From an uncultured Clostridia bacterium (lineage in GTDB: Bacteria; Bacillota; Clostridia; Christensenellales; CAG-917): DNA of 54,682 bases. Location of the stretch: contig CANDBF010000005.1 of the NCBI GenBank assembly GCA_947382865.1, forward strand, positions 1 through 54,682, given 5' to 3'. The first letter of the stretch is position 1. The number at the start of each line of letters is the position of its first letter. The notes below the pieces were generated by a model. It worked only from the letters and a program-made list of their open reading frames with translations. It ran no database searches and was not told the origin of the DNA. Positions 39,316-48,597 of the stretch are shown piece by piece. The position numbers and the translations under genes were made by a program.

Positions 39316-42300
39316 TTAATTGTACTTTTTAAAATTTTCAGCTTGGGCAATTACTTTTTCTATTGCTTCGGGCTGACCGTCAGGCGGATAATTGTTATTA
39401 ACTAAAAGCACAATTAAGTCTCGTGCAAGCTTGCTTCGGATAGTAGCGTGGGTAGACCAATTGGCGTATTGAATTTTATCATCCACAATGGGTTTCATTT
39501 TTCGCGCAAGGTCCAAACATTTTTCATCTGCATATTCAAATCCGTGTGTATCGCGCACGCGCACTAAAATATCATAGAAGACTTTTTCTTCAAATGAGAT
39601 ACCCATCTTTTCGAAAGAGGTTTTGTCTTCCTTCAAATCATGGAATATATCCATAATTTTATCGCACAGATCGTCCATAAAATCGGCAACGACTTCGCTC
39701 GTGTAGAGAATCATATCACGATTGTTGTATGCTTCGACTACACGTTTTAACCGTTCGTCAAATTCTAAAGATTTGACTTTATTAGTTCTTCCGTAGTTTA
39801 CAATTGCTTTACGCAAAAGTTTTATGAGCGCATTAAATTTTGTAATCGGCAATTTTACTTTATTCAGCTCTTTCAGAAATTCTTCGCTGAACAAGTCTAT
39901 GGAACTATTATCATCGAATATGTTTTCAATGCCCGTGCAAGTAATGGCTTTGCGCACCATTCTTTCCACAACACCATTCATAATTTCAGTATCAGGGGCG
40001 TCACCGATTGTTTGTTTGTAAATAATTGAACGAACAGCAAGATAGAATTGTGCTTTTGCAATTTCTGCATCAGTTATTTCACCTGTCGGAAATACTATTT
40101 GATACGCACTTTTTAAGCGCTTTGATAGCCCCGTAAATCTAGTTTGTATTTCTTTATCTCGTTGTACGTATTCGGCAGCATCGTTAAGACAATTTAACCG
40201 TTCTAATGGTTCTCCTATGTAAAAGCGTATTGCGTTAAATCCTAACATTAAATCATCAATCATAACAAGATGATTTCGGAATATTTCTAGGGAGATGGTT
40301 ATCTCGTCGATAGGGCTCTGCTGCAAGCTTCCATATTTCTTAACAGCTTCCATCATATCGTTTTTGATTCCGATATAGTCAACAATTAAGCCTTTCTCTT
40401 TTCCGTCGAATACGCGATTTACACGTGAAATTGTTTGTATAAGCGTATGCTTCTGCAACGGCTTATTAATATACATAACCGCAAGGGACGGCACATCAAA
40501 TCCGGTAATCCACATATCGACAACTATAGCGATTTTGAAATTAGAATTATCGTTTTTGAACTGTTTGTCGAGCATTTGACGATATGCGCTTGTTCCACAA
40601 ATTTCGTACAAAGCGCGATTTTCTTTTTTATCTTTAGCTCCTTGCGTTGCAACAAGATTGATTTTGGGTAAAGCTTCTAATTTTTCTAAATCTTCTTTGG
40701 CAAGAGTATCTTCATTATCGGATTTCTTTTTCTCACCCCAATCTTTTCGAATAGCCAAAATTTCTTGCAATAACTTAAATGCAAGTAATCTGTCTGCACA
40801 AACGATCATGGCTTTTTGCACGATGTTCGGCTTTTCGGCACACAACTTTTCGTAATGCTCAACAATATCTTTTGCCAAGCGTTTTAACACATCAGGATGT
40901 CGCAATATTGCAGAGATGTGAGACATGGCTTTTTGACTTTCTTCAATTTGTTCTTGTGTAGAACCTTCTTCGGCGCACTTATCGTAATATCTCTGTATTT
41001 CTTTTGCTTGTTCCTCTGAAAGCATGACACGAGCAAGTCGCGGTTCGTATGCAATACGTACCGTAATGCCATCATCACTTGCTTCTTTCATAGTGTAGCT
41101 ATCCACAATGTCGCCGAATACAGCAACAGACTCATCTATAGGTGTCCCAGTAAATCCACAGTATGTGGCATTAGGGAAACTCCAACGCAAGTATTGAGCA
41201 AATCCATAGGTGTTTACTATGCCGTCGTCGGTCTTTTTAATCTTGCTTCCTATACTTAATTGTGTGCGATGTGCTTCATCAGATATGCAAAAGATATTAT
41301 CACGTTCAGATAGAAGCCCTGTATCTTCGCAAAACTTTTGAATAGTAGTAATATATACGCCACCACTTTCATTTACAATCAGAGTGTCGTGTAAATCTTT
41401 GCGGTTCGCTATACTTCGGACGTTTTTGTCGCACAAAAATTTTTTTGCATTTTCAAATTTTTTGGATGTTTGATCATCCAAATCTTCACGGTCAACAAGA
41501 ATAAGCATAGATGGATTATGGAAAACATCGCGATGATATTTATTGAGCAAACGACATAAAAACAGCATCGTATAGGTTTTACCACAACCAGTAGCGCCGA
41601 AATAAATACCACCTTTGCCATCTCCATCTGGCTTTTTATGCTCTTTGAGACTCTGTAACATTTTGTTTGCGGCAAAGTATTGGGGATAGCGGCATACTAT
41701 AACTTCGTTCTTATCGATAGCGTCGGGGTAGAGTACAAAATCGCGCAGTATGGATATAATGCGGTCTTTTGCGAATACGCCTTTGACCATTGTAAATAGC
41801 GCGCTTATTCCGTTACTGACTTTGTCTTGTTCATTTGCTTTGTTCCAAGCGTAATAAAACTCATACGGCGTAAAGATACTGCCGAGTCTAGTATTTGCTC
41901 CGTCCGAGATAACGGATAAAAAGCAATACTTCAATGCATTAGGAATATCGAGAGTATAATACTGCGTTATTTGCGCCCATGCATCGTGAATTGTTGTATC
42001 TTCCTTTATGGCGGACTTAAATTCCCAAATCGCCATAGGAATACCGTTGATAAATACGAGCATATCGGGACAGCGCATATACCGTCCCTTAACGTAATAT
42101 TGATTGACGATTTTGAATTTATTTTTATGCGCTTCCTTATTGTCAAAATACAGATAATCTATATGTAACGACAACTCATTCGGGTCGTCGCGCACAAGGT
42201 CGAACCCCTCGTTTATCTGCCAAAAGGTTTCTTTGTTGCCGGCATAAAGCGGCGTAGACGAAATAAGCAAAATGCGGTTGATTATCTTTTGTATTTCGCT

Positions 42301-42492
42301 TTCCGTCAAATGCTTGTCCGCATACCGTTCGGATAAATATGCACGTAAATCGTCCACAAGCAAAACGTCTTCATACTTACGTTCTATTGCGTCGCCGTGA
42401 ATATATTCGTAGCCTTGCGCTCTGAACAGTTCGATTATTGCGCTTTCAAGCTCGGCTTCCGTAAATTGCCCTTTTGTAAAATGGTAGTCCAT
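39316..42492 (-). CDS. hsdR: Type I restriction enzyme, R subunit
   Basis: 1058 residues. The N-terminal nuclease has PDMLVFINGIPMAIWEFKSA, the ExK part of a PD-(D/E)xK site near 145-165. The SF2 motor has GATGCGKTYT (Walker A), SDEAHRTQ (DEAH) and CGFTGTPID. The C-terminus is helical and should bind the methylase core. Full-length with no broken motif, so active cleavage of unmodified DNA by HsdR2M2S is expected. GGAG precedes ATG 42492. It is the last gene of a minus-strand operon. Confidence 0.93.
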   Translation of the reverse strand: MDYHFTKGQFTEAELESAIIELFRAQGYEYIHGDAIERKYEDVLLVDDLRAYLSERYADKHLTESEIQKIINRILLISSTPLYAGNKETFWQINEGFDLVRDDPNELSLHIDYLYFDNKEAHKNKFKIVNQYYVKGRYMRCPDMLVFINGIPMAIWEFKSAIKEDTTIHDAWAQITQYYTLDIPNALKYCFLSVISDGANTRLGSIFTPYEFYYAWNKANEQDKVSNGISALFTMVKGVFAKDRIISILRDFVLYPDAIDKNEVIVCRYPQYFAANKMLQSLKEHKKPDGDGKGGIYFGATGCGKTYTMLFLCRLLNKYHRDVFHNPSMLILVDREDLDDQTSKKFENAKKFLCDKNVRSIANRKDLHDTLIVNESGGVYITTIQKFCEDTGLLSERDNIFCISDEAHRTQLSIGSKIKKTDDGIVNTYGFAQYLRWSFPNATYCGFTGTPIDESVAVFGDIVDSYTMKEASDDGITVRIAYEPRLARVMLSEEQAKEIQRYYDKCAEEGSTQEQIEESQKAMSHISAILRHPDVLKRLAKDIVEHYEKLCAEKPNIVQKAMIVCADRLLAFKLLQEILAIRKDWGEKKKSDNEDTLAKEDLEKLEALPKINLVATQGAKDKKENRALYEICGTSAYRQMLDKQFKNDNSNFKIAIVVDMWITGFDVPSLAVMYINKPLQKHTLIQTISRVNRVFDGKEKGLIVDYIGIKNDMMEAVKKYGSLQQSPIDEITISLEIFRNHLVMIDDLMLGFNAIRFYIGEPLERLNCLNDAAEYVQRDKEIQTRFTGLSKRLKSAYQIVFPTGEITDAEIAKAQFYLAVRSIIYKQTIGDAPDTEIMNGVVERMVRKAITCTGIENIFDDNSSIDLFSEEFLKELNKVKLPITKFNALIKLLRKAIVNYGRTNKVKSLEFDERLKRVVEAYNNRDMILYTSEVVADFMDDLCDKIMDIFHDLKEDKTSFEKMGISFEEKVFYDILVRVRDTHGFEYADEKCLDLARKMKPIVDDKIQYANWSTHATIRSKLARDLIVLLVNNNYPPDGQPEAIEKVIAQAENFKKYN

Positions 42493-42508
42493 AAAGTTTT
42501 CTCCGATA

Positions 42509-43405
42509 CTAATTCAAATATTGAAGGGACAAGGTTATGATTGATAAACACCGATTGAAGAAATAATCATATTGTCGAATATCCGTAATATCAATTTTAT
42601 TTGTTTCATGATGGCGAATTCGATATTCATTTCCTATGATAGTAAGTGCTTGGAATTCCGTTTTCAATAAAGTTCCCATCTCTTTTGTAGAGCCGGAAAC
42701 AATCGCTATTATCTTATCGGCAGAAGCTTTTTTATCCATTGTAGTAAAATAGGTTTTCAGCCTTTCAAAAGCATCCCATATTTTTTCTACAGCATTTTTG
42801 TTGTCGTTGGGAACAGGGCTTTTATGTAATGCAATGGCTTCTTGCAAAAGTTCTTTTACTCCAATTTCTTTTACTGTATTTATAGTTTTTTCTATATTCT
42901 CTGTCAGGACTTCATTTTCAACAACACGTTCAACTTCATGGCGTTCATTAAGAAAATATAGTAAACCGGTCTTGCTAAAAATGCCATTTATTTCTTTTGC
43001 AAACTTTTGAGCGACGTTATGTGTATCAAAAAAATGCAAATGGTCGTGCATAAAAAAACTATGGGAATCGCGTTTTGATATGTCTTTTATGTTTTGAGCA
43101 ATAAACTCAATAAAATCAAGTAAGGCATATTGATTAAATGATTCATCCCATTGGTCAGGAACCGCGATATTACCAAAGGGAAGTTTATATAAATCTGGGA
43201 TTTCAAATTGCAAGTCATTTGTTAATTTATCCATATCTAATCCACAGCACCAATATCCATCACTACACTCAATAGGATATTTCCAAGCAAGATTATCAAA
43301 ATACCGTTGGCAACAATCAAATATAAGGGCGTACATAGGAACAGTGATTTGATTGGTTTTTTGTATGGATTTTCTCAACCCAGTTCTTTCGGAAAAATAT
43401 GCCAT
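42509..43405 (-). CDS. Unknown protein with HEPN-like C-terminus, within the RM operon
   Basis: 298 residues between hsdS and hsdR on the same strand with short gaps. The N-terminal half starts FSERTGLRKSIQKTNQITVP and is globular. The C-terminal ~90 residues are helical and contain NEYRIRHHETNKID followed by FFNRCLSIITLSLQYL, close to the (I)RHxE end-helices of HEPN abortive-infection proteins. RNase or abortive function is inference. AAGGAG precedes ATG 43405. Its operon place suggests an accessory defence role. Confidence 0.6.
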   Translation of the reverse strand: MAYFSERTGLRKSIQKTNQITVPMYALIFDCCQRYFDNLAWKYPIECSDGYWCCGLDMDKLTNDLQFEIPDLYKLPFGNIAVPDQWDESFNQYALLDFIEFIAQNIKDISKRDSHSFFMHDHLHFFDTHNVAQKFAKEINGIFSKTGLLYFLNERHEVERVVENEVLTENIEKTINTVKEIGVKELLQEAIALHKSPVPNDNKNAVEKIWDAFERLKTYFTTMDKKASADKIIAIVSGSTKEMGTLLKTEFQALTIIGNEYRIRHHETNKIDITDIRQYDYFFNRCLSIITLSLQYLN

Positions 43406-43418
43406 AACTAGTATCTCC

Positions 43419-44534
43419 TTACGCTTCTTCCCAAGAGCCTTTAATTAAAATAGGGCAAAGGTCTTTGATTTGTGCTTTCAGTTTTTCGTTGATTTCGCGT
43501 CGTTGCATATATACTGTATAAATATAAGCAATACTTCTTTGTAAGTCAATGTTTGGAATAGGTATCTTTACTTCACACATATCGTCAAACGTAAACATTT
43601 CACGTGCTGAACCCCATGAATTGTAACGAGCATATCTATCAAATTCACTTCTTTTGAACCATAGTAATAAATATTCGGATAATATCTTATTTGTATCCAC
43701 ACTAAAAACAGTATAAATTGGAGAAACCAAGCACGTATCTTCATGGTTTATTGCTATTGAAATCTTATTCCCGTTTTTAGTTGTAACCGTGTTATAAGCG
43801 AACTCATTATTTCGCACAATAAGATAATTTGAAATATCCACGCCATCTAAAACAGCGTGAGAATCAATAAACACTTTTTCAATGGAAACGGCTTTATTAG
43901 GATAGGAAATACACTCAAAATTTCTATTATCGATTTTATTTATAAATTTACCTATTTTTTCACAAGGCATTTTGTGGCGCAAGTCTTCGATATATCCGTC
44001 GCAAACAAGTTTCAAATCGTCAAGTCCTTTTTCATAAGCCTTTTGATTTGCAACAACTGCATTATAAATATCTACGTATTTTTGTTGGACTTTGATAGAG
44101 GGCAACTCTATTTCCATATCGCACATAGCGTCCCAATCGAAGGTTTCGCGTGCCGAGCCCCACGAATGAAAACGTGAGTATCGGTCAAATTCGGGGCGGT
44201 TAAAATACATAAATAAATAAACTGACAACAAAATGTCCCGCCGCCTTACCCAAAAGACGATGTAGGAAGACGATACTATATAAGTATCGGAAGATACATT
44301 ATGTGCAATAGTAATTTTCTCTCCATTACGAGAGGTTGTAGGCACATACGCAAAATAATCTGGTTTCACTAAAATATACGGACGTAATGATACACCGTCC
44401 ATATCCGCTTTTGTTTCGATAAAGCACTTTTGAATTGATATACCTTTTACATTTTCAAGGGTATAGGCTTCGTCGGTGTTTCGCAAATCGCAAAGTTCTA
44501 TCAACTCACCGAGCTTATATTTAGTCAATGCCAT
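43419..44534 (-). CDS. hsdS: Type I restriction enzyme, specificity subunit
   Basis: 371 residues with two target-recognition domains. TRD1 (about 15-140) and TRD2 (about 205-325) are similar to each other: EFDRYSRFHSWGSARETF against EFDRYARYNSWGSAREMF, and NGEKITIAHN against NGNKISIAIN. Central and C-terminal helices set their spacing. Similar TRDs predict that the two half-sites of the target are alike. ATG 44534 follows AAGGGG; the start overlaps the hsdM stop by 14 bases. Confidence 0.9.
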   Translation of the reverse strand: MALTKYKLGELIELCDLRNTDEAYTLENVKGISIQKCFIETKADMDGVSLRPYILVKPDYFAYVPTTSRNGEKITIAHNVSSDTYIVSSSYIVFWVRRRDILLSVYLFMYFNRPEFDRYSRFHSWGSARETFDWDAMCDMEIELPSIKVQQKYVDIYNAVVANQKAYEKGLDDLKLVCDGYIEDLRHKMPCEKIGKFINKIDNRNFECISYPNKAVSIEKVFIDSHAVLDGVDISNYLIVRNNEFAYNTVTTKNGNKISIAINHEDTCLVSPIYTVFSVDTNKILSEYLLLWFKRSEFDRYARYNSWGSAREMFTFDDMCEVKIPIPNIDLQRSIAYIYTVYMQRREINEKLKAQIKDLCPILIKGSWEEA

Positions 44535-46158
44535 AGCCAATCCCCTTGAAAGCGGCAGAGAGTAATTCTTGCGACTCTTTCTCTTGCTTTATGACTTCTT
44601 GCATTTCTTTTTGGATACGTTGCATTTCGGCGTAATAGTTTATATCCAAATCGTGGTCGATAAAATCAATATACTTGCTCGGCATAAGCGCGTAATTTTG
44701 CTTTTCGATTGTAACTACGCCCTTTGCTTTTTCTTCCGCAGTCAAGTCACTTTCTTTAACTTTAACCGATTTGCAAAATTCGGGAACATCGCTATAAAGC
44801 GTTCTGTCTACGCTTTGCCAATTATTATATACTTCTTTGACTTTTGCAATCTGCGTATCCGATAATACGGTTTTCTTCTTGCGCTTGCCTTTATCAATCG
44901 TAATTTCTTCCACGTTGCTATCCCATGTGCGCAAGTCCATAAACAAAACTTCGTTTTCTCTATTGCGCACTTGTCTACCGTTTACCGTTCCTGCGTGCTT
45001 GTTCATATTGATAATCCAAAGCGTGACGGAAATATCGGTAGTATAGAACATATCGCGCGGAAGTACTATTATCGCCTCAACTTTGTCTTTGAGCAATATG
45101 TTCTTACGAATTTCGTAATCGTCCATATCCCCCAAAGCGCCGTTGGCAAGCAAGAATCCCGCAATGCCGTGACTTGTGTCGAGCTTGCTTATCATGTGCA
45201 AGATCCAAGCATAGTTGGCATTCGATACACGCGGAGCGCTTTGAGGACCGCAATATCCGCTCCAGCGCGCATCGCCGACAAGTTCGTTTTCCGTTCGCCA
45301 CTTTTTAAGATTGAACGGCGGGTTTGCCATTATGTAATCGACTTTTGTATCTTTATTCTGATCTCCGGTAAACGTGGATGCATTTGTTTTTCCGAGATTA
45401 TGCGCGATACCGCGAATGGCAAGATTCATTTTGCAAAGCCGCCACGTTTCCTGTACGCTTTCTTGTCCGATAATGGATACTTTATCGCGGTTGCCGTTAT
45501 GCTTGTCTACGAACTTCATAGATTGTACAAACATACCGCCGCTACCGCAACAGGGGTCGTACACTACACCGTCAAACGGCTCTATCATTTCGGCTATAAG
45601 TTTAACGATGCAAGCGGGCGTATAGAACTCGCCGTCTTCTTTCGTTCCCGACGCGGCGTAAATTTGCAAAAAGTATTCGTACACTCTGCCGATTAAATCA
45701 TCCTCGTGAAAACGCTTTTCGTCTATGCGATTCACGCTGTCGATTAGGCTTTTGATTTTGTTTTTATCCGCACCGAGAGTGGAGAACAGATTTTTGGACA
45801 GTGCGCCCGCAAGCGACGGATTGTCCGTTTCTATATCCGACATCGCTTTATCTATGATTACGGCAATATCGTTTTGGCTCGCGTGTTTAACTATATAATC
45901 CCAACGCGCAGTTTCTTTCAAGTAGAATACGTTTTCGGCATTGTAGAACGTAGGGTTCTCCAAGAAGGCAGGATTATCTCCGAACTGCGTTTTGATTTGC
46001 TCACGGCATTTATCAAACTTATCCCCGGCAAATTTCAAAAAGACAAGACTGATAACGGCATCACGGTTCTTGTCCAAGCTGCCTACACCACGTAATGCTA
46101 CTCTGCATTCCCAAAGTACGCTTTCAAGAGATACTTCTTTTTCTTTGTTTTTTGCCAT
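44521..46158 (-). CDS. hsdM: Type I DNA methyltransferase, M subunit
   Basis: 545 residues. A helical N-terminal HsdM domain leads to the SAM motif VYDPCCGSGGMF and the catalytic motif IMANPPFN of N6-adenine methylases, with DGEFYTP just before. A C-terminal coiled region (EMQRIQKEMQEVIKQEKESQ) should contact HsdS. ATG 46158 follows AAGGA with good spacing; an upstream ATG at 46176 is less likely. It begins the hsdM-hsdS-unknown-hsdR operon. Confidence 0.93.
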   Translation of the reverse strand: MAKNKEKEVSLESVLWECRVALRGVGSLDKNRDAVISLVFLKFAGDKFDKCREQIKTQFGDNPAFLENPTFYNAENVFYLKETARWDYIVKHASQNDIAVIIDKAMSDIETDNPSLAGALSKNLFSTLGADKNKIKSLIDSVNRIDEKRFHEDDLIGRVYEYFLQIYAASGTKEDGEFYTPACIVKLIAEMIEPFDGVVYDPCCGSGGMFVQSMKFVDKHNGNRDKVSIIGQESVQETWRLCKMNLAIRGIAHNLGKTNASTFTGDQNKDTKVDYIMANPPFNLKKWRTENELVGDARWSGYCGPQSAPRVSNANYAWILHMISKLDTSHGIAGFLLANGALGDMDDYEIRKNILLKDKVEAIIVLPRDMFYTTDISVTLWIINMNKHAGTVNGRQVRNRENEVLFMDLRTWDSNVEEITIDKGKRKKKTVLSDTQIAKVKEVYNNWQSVDRTLYSDVPEFCKSVKVKESDLTAEEKAKGVVTIEKQNYALMPSKYIDFIDHDLDINYYAEMQRIQKEMQEVIKQEKESQELLSAAFKGIGYGID

Positions 46159-46443
46159 AGAGATTTCCTTAACCATAAATAAATTTATATATACATAATT
46201 ATTATAACATATATTCGCTAAAATTCATAGTGTTTCGACATGAGTTTTTATAACAAAATTGTTTTGAAAAGCGGGTTTCCCGCTTGTTCAGCGAACCACA
46301 CGGTGAGCATCAGCTTTGGCAAAATCTACGGATTTTGGCAAAAGTCTTAACCTGCTTAGGCATTGATGGGGACACACTATTTTCCCAATATTCAAAGAGC
46401 GTTTTTTTGTAAAATAGACTTGAAATGAAATTATGCCAATGTA
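46159..46443. other. Gene-free stretch between the RM operon and the next element
   Basis: Contains a TATAAT (minus strand, 46206-46201) that may be the -10 of hsdM, without a good -35. A perfect hairpin AAGCGGG-TTT-CCCGCTT lies at 46269-46285 with GTTC-AGC-GA next to it. No gene supported. Confidence 0.4.
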
Positions 46444-46478
46444 CCATAATTGTCGCATTGTGATTTATACAATTATGG
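46444..46478 (+). promoter_or_regulatory. Inverted repeat and -10 box before the sigma-like gene
   Basis: CCATAATTG (46444-46452) and CAATTATGG (46470-46478), 17 bases apart, likely an operator. TACAAT (46468-46473) lies inside the second arm, six bases before ATG 46480, the same geometry as the leaderless start at 35320. No convincing -35 is present. Confidence 0.45.
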
Positions 46479-46479
46479 C

Positions 46480-47625
46480 ATGGATAAGTTAGCATATCAT
46501 TTGAATAAGAAAAAGGAAACGGCGAAAACGGAAGGGAAATTCCTTTATTATTATCCTTGCGATAAAGAAGATAATCCCGATATTTGGTTTGGACAGAAAG
46601 CGTATATTGTAATTGAGGTAAGTGAGACGGAATGGAAAGCGTTGTGTGAGTTGGACAGACTGGAGTATAACAGCATACATAGCTACCAACGTAAAACAGA
46701 AAGGATTGCTAATGTAAACGAGGATGAGCTTACGCCAAATCAACAGGAACGCAGAATTGATAGAGACATTCCGTTCGATGAAATCATCAATGATGAATAT
46801 GATAGGAAGATTCTTTTAAGCCATTTGTCTCGTCGTGATAGAAAGGTTTTAGAAGCTATGGCTGATGGTGGCAAGCAAAGAGAAGCGGCGAAGGAGCTTG
46901 GGGTTACGCAGGGATATATCTCTACTGCACTCAAAAGGGCTTACCGCTCTGTGGACGATTACATCTTTAAAACTAGGACGCGAACGGAGATTGTTTGGTA
47001 TTGCTGGAACAGATTTATCAGCATGGGAGAAATGCCGTATTTTTTAGATGTGCAGCTGGAATTTGTTATGCGCTATTTGTTAGGCGATATGTTGCCGTTT
47101 ACGCATTGGTTTTACAGTGTAGGGGATTTAGGTCGTCACATCTTAACTTATTACTATTTTGATAATGATACAATGGATGATGAGGTCGAAGATTATTTAC
47201 AATTCGCTAGCGAAGAAGAACGAAAACATTATGAAGATCATTACGGCGATATACCAGTGATTATAGGGGCAGTCTATATCCGTCTTTGCGGAGAAATGAG
47301 TCGTAGACAAAAATTTGGATTTCACGATTCGTATAAGTTTTACGAAAACATATTTGACACCTTAGAAAAAATAACAAAAGGTCTTTTTCAACCTTGCAAG
47401 AAAATTTCTATCAAGAAATATCCAAACGATATGGAGCGGAGCGCGGGGAGAGTACCTCACGTCTTAAATATACGGCACAAGCGCAAGCGGAAAGGTTTTG
47501 TAGAGGTAAAAGCGATGATAATAATATTCTTCCGCCGATCAAAGAAATTTGGATATAAACTCTTGACAAATTCAAGTTTATGCACTATCGTATCAATACG
47601 ATTTGATATAAACCGTAGGAGGTAG
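46480..47625 (+). CDS. Sigma-70-region-4-like protein of an integrative element
   Basis: 381 residues. Residues about 1-85 contain KFLYYYPCDKEDNPDIWFGQ; residues about 110-165 form a sigma-region-4-type helix-turn-helix (REAAKELGVTQGYISTALKR). The C-terminal part (WFYSVGDLGRHILTYYYFDN) is unfamiliar, and the last 50 residues are very basic and may be read-through after loss of the original stop. Such proteins regulate genes of conjugative elements. No ribosome-binding site precedes ATG 46480. Confidence 0.6.
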   Translation: MDKLAYHLNKKKETAKTEGKFLYYYPCDKEDNPDIWFGQKAYIVIEVSETEWKALCELDRLEYNSIHSYQRKTERIANVNEDELTPNQQERRIDRDIPFDEIINDEYDRKILLSHLSRRDRKVLEAMADGGKQREAAKELGVTQGYISTALKRAYRSVDDYIFKTRTRTEIVWYCWNRFISMGEMPYFLDVQLEFVMRYLLGDMLPFTHWFYSVGDLGRHILTYYYFDNDTMDDEVEDYLQFASEEERKHYEDHYGDIPVIIGAVYIRLCGEMSRRQKFGFHDSYKFYENIFDTLEKITKGLFQPCKKISIKKYPNDMERSAGRVPHVLNIRHKRKRKGFVEVKAMIIIFFRRSKKFGYKLLTNSSLCTIVSIRFDINRRR

Positions 47626-47627
47626 TT

Positions 47628-47993
47628 GTGACTGACGCAGAAATTTTAAGAAAAGCAGAGAGTAATGAGGGTTTGACTGTGGACGAAATCAAGAGGTATC
47701 AACAGCTTGTAAAACCGCAGAAACATGTCTACGGGAAATACGGAACGCTCAAACGCAAATATCTTGAAGACAAGGGAGTTGATTGGGTGATAGCGAATCT
47801 TCCCGAGTATCTGCACGGAATAGATGAGCAAGCGGAAAGAATGTATGACGTGTTATACGAGAAGCTGTCGAAGAATCCGTTGTATAAGCGAACGGGCGAA
47901 TTTATGGAAGATTATCGTAGACTTACGGCTATGCAACAAATGATTGATGAAGAAATATTGCACGAGCTAATTTATACGGAGGAAGTATTATGA
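47628..47993 (+). CDS. TnpV-like transposon protein
   Basis: 121 residues. YGKYGTLKRKYLEDKGVDWV, EYLHGIDEQAERMYDVL and the ending EILHELIYTEEVL follow the pattern of TnpV proteins carried by clostridial mobilisable elements (KRYLEE...L..hL.eId.qA...EiI..EliY). Function unknown. TAGGAGGTAGTT precedes GTG 47628. It overlaps the next gene by 4 bases. Confidence 0.6.
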   Translation: MTDAEILRKAESNEGLTVDEIKRYQQLVKPQKHVYGKYGTLKRKYLEDKGVDWVIANLPEYLHGIDEQAERMYDVLYEKLSKNPLYKRTGEFMEDYRRLTAMQQMIDEEILHELIYTEEVL

Positions 47994-48199
47994 AAACGCC
48001 GAGAACTGAAATCAATAAAAGATACGAGGAGAAGCATAAGGAAGAGCGTAAAGCCGCGCATGCGGTTTGGGGTACTTCAATGAAGCGTGAGGACTTTGAT
48101 GGGCTGAACGAATTTCTTAAAGCGCATCATATTTCCAAAGTTGAACTAATTTACGTTGGCTGGCAAGCGTTAAAAGAACAGTATCAAACTGATAAATAA
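47990..48199 (+). CDS. Small element-encoded protein, 69 residues
   Basis: Basic and helical; RYEEKHKEERKAAHAVWGTS, then DFDGLNEFLKAHHISKVELI. Resembles small plasmid or element proteins that may bind DNA, but no family is recognised. It overlaps the previous gene (ATGA). From 48200 to 48441 only degenerate sequence is seen. Confidence 0.55.
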   Translation: MKTPRTEINKRYEEKHKEERKAAHAVWGTSMKREDFDGLNEFLKAHHISKVELIYVGWQALKEQYQTDK

Positions 48200-48441
48200 T
48201 CAAAATAAATGATGAGTGGTCATCAAACAATTAACCACCACGCTCATACGGAGGCGTGTAAATAAGTGTGCCGTATCGAAGACGAGTAGGATATTATTTC
48301 TGTATTTTTTGAAAAGCCTAATTAGAATGAAATGTGCTTTTGGTGGTAGCGAGGAAAAAATAAATGGATGTCTCGTAGTCCAAGAAGGAACAGATTATAA
48401 CAAATAAGAATTTCGTATGCGTGGATTTGGTCACGGGTACT

Positions 48442-48597
48442 ATGGCGCAAACAGAGTGTGAATTATCACAAGAGCAAATTGAAGTAAGTGCAAAAATACT
48501 TGGAAACATACTGTTAGATTACGTAAACAACGGTGGAAGCGTTGCCGAGCTGACACCTGACAAGGTATTAGGCAAGAGAGGAGGAAAGAATGAGTAA
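48442..48597 (+). CDS. Small protein coupled to the recombinase gene
   Basis: 51 residues: MAQTECELSQEQIEVSAKIL then NYVNNGGSV-like sequence, ending GKRGGKNE. Its stop overlaps the recombinase start by 8 bases, and its last codons contain the recombinase ribosome-binding site (AGAGGAGG). The start is uncertain; an upstream GTG in the same frame is possible. No known family. Confidence 0.5.
   Translation: MAQTECELSQEQIEVSAKILGNILLDYVNNGGSVAELTPDKVLGKRGGKNE

Noticed and set aside
46310..46495. 61-codon minus frame before the sigma-like gene
   Set aside because: Crosses the operator palindrome, lacks a ribosome-binding site and shows no recognisable domain.
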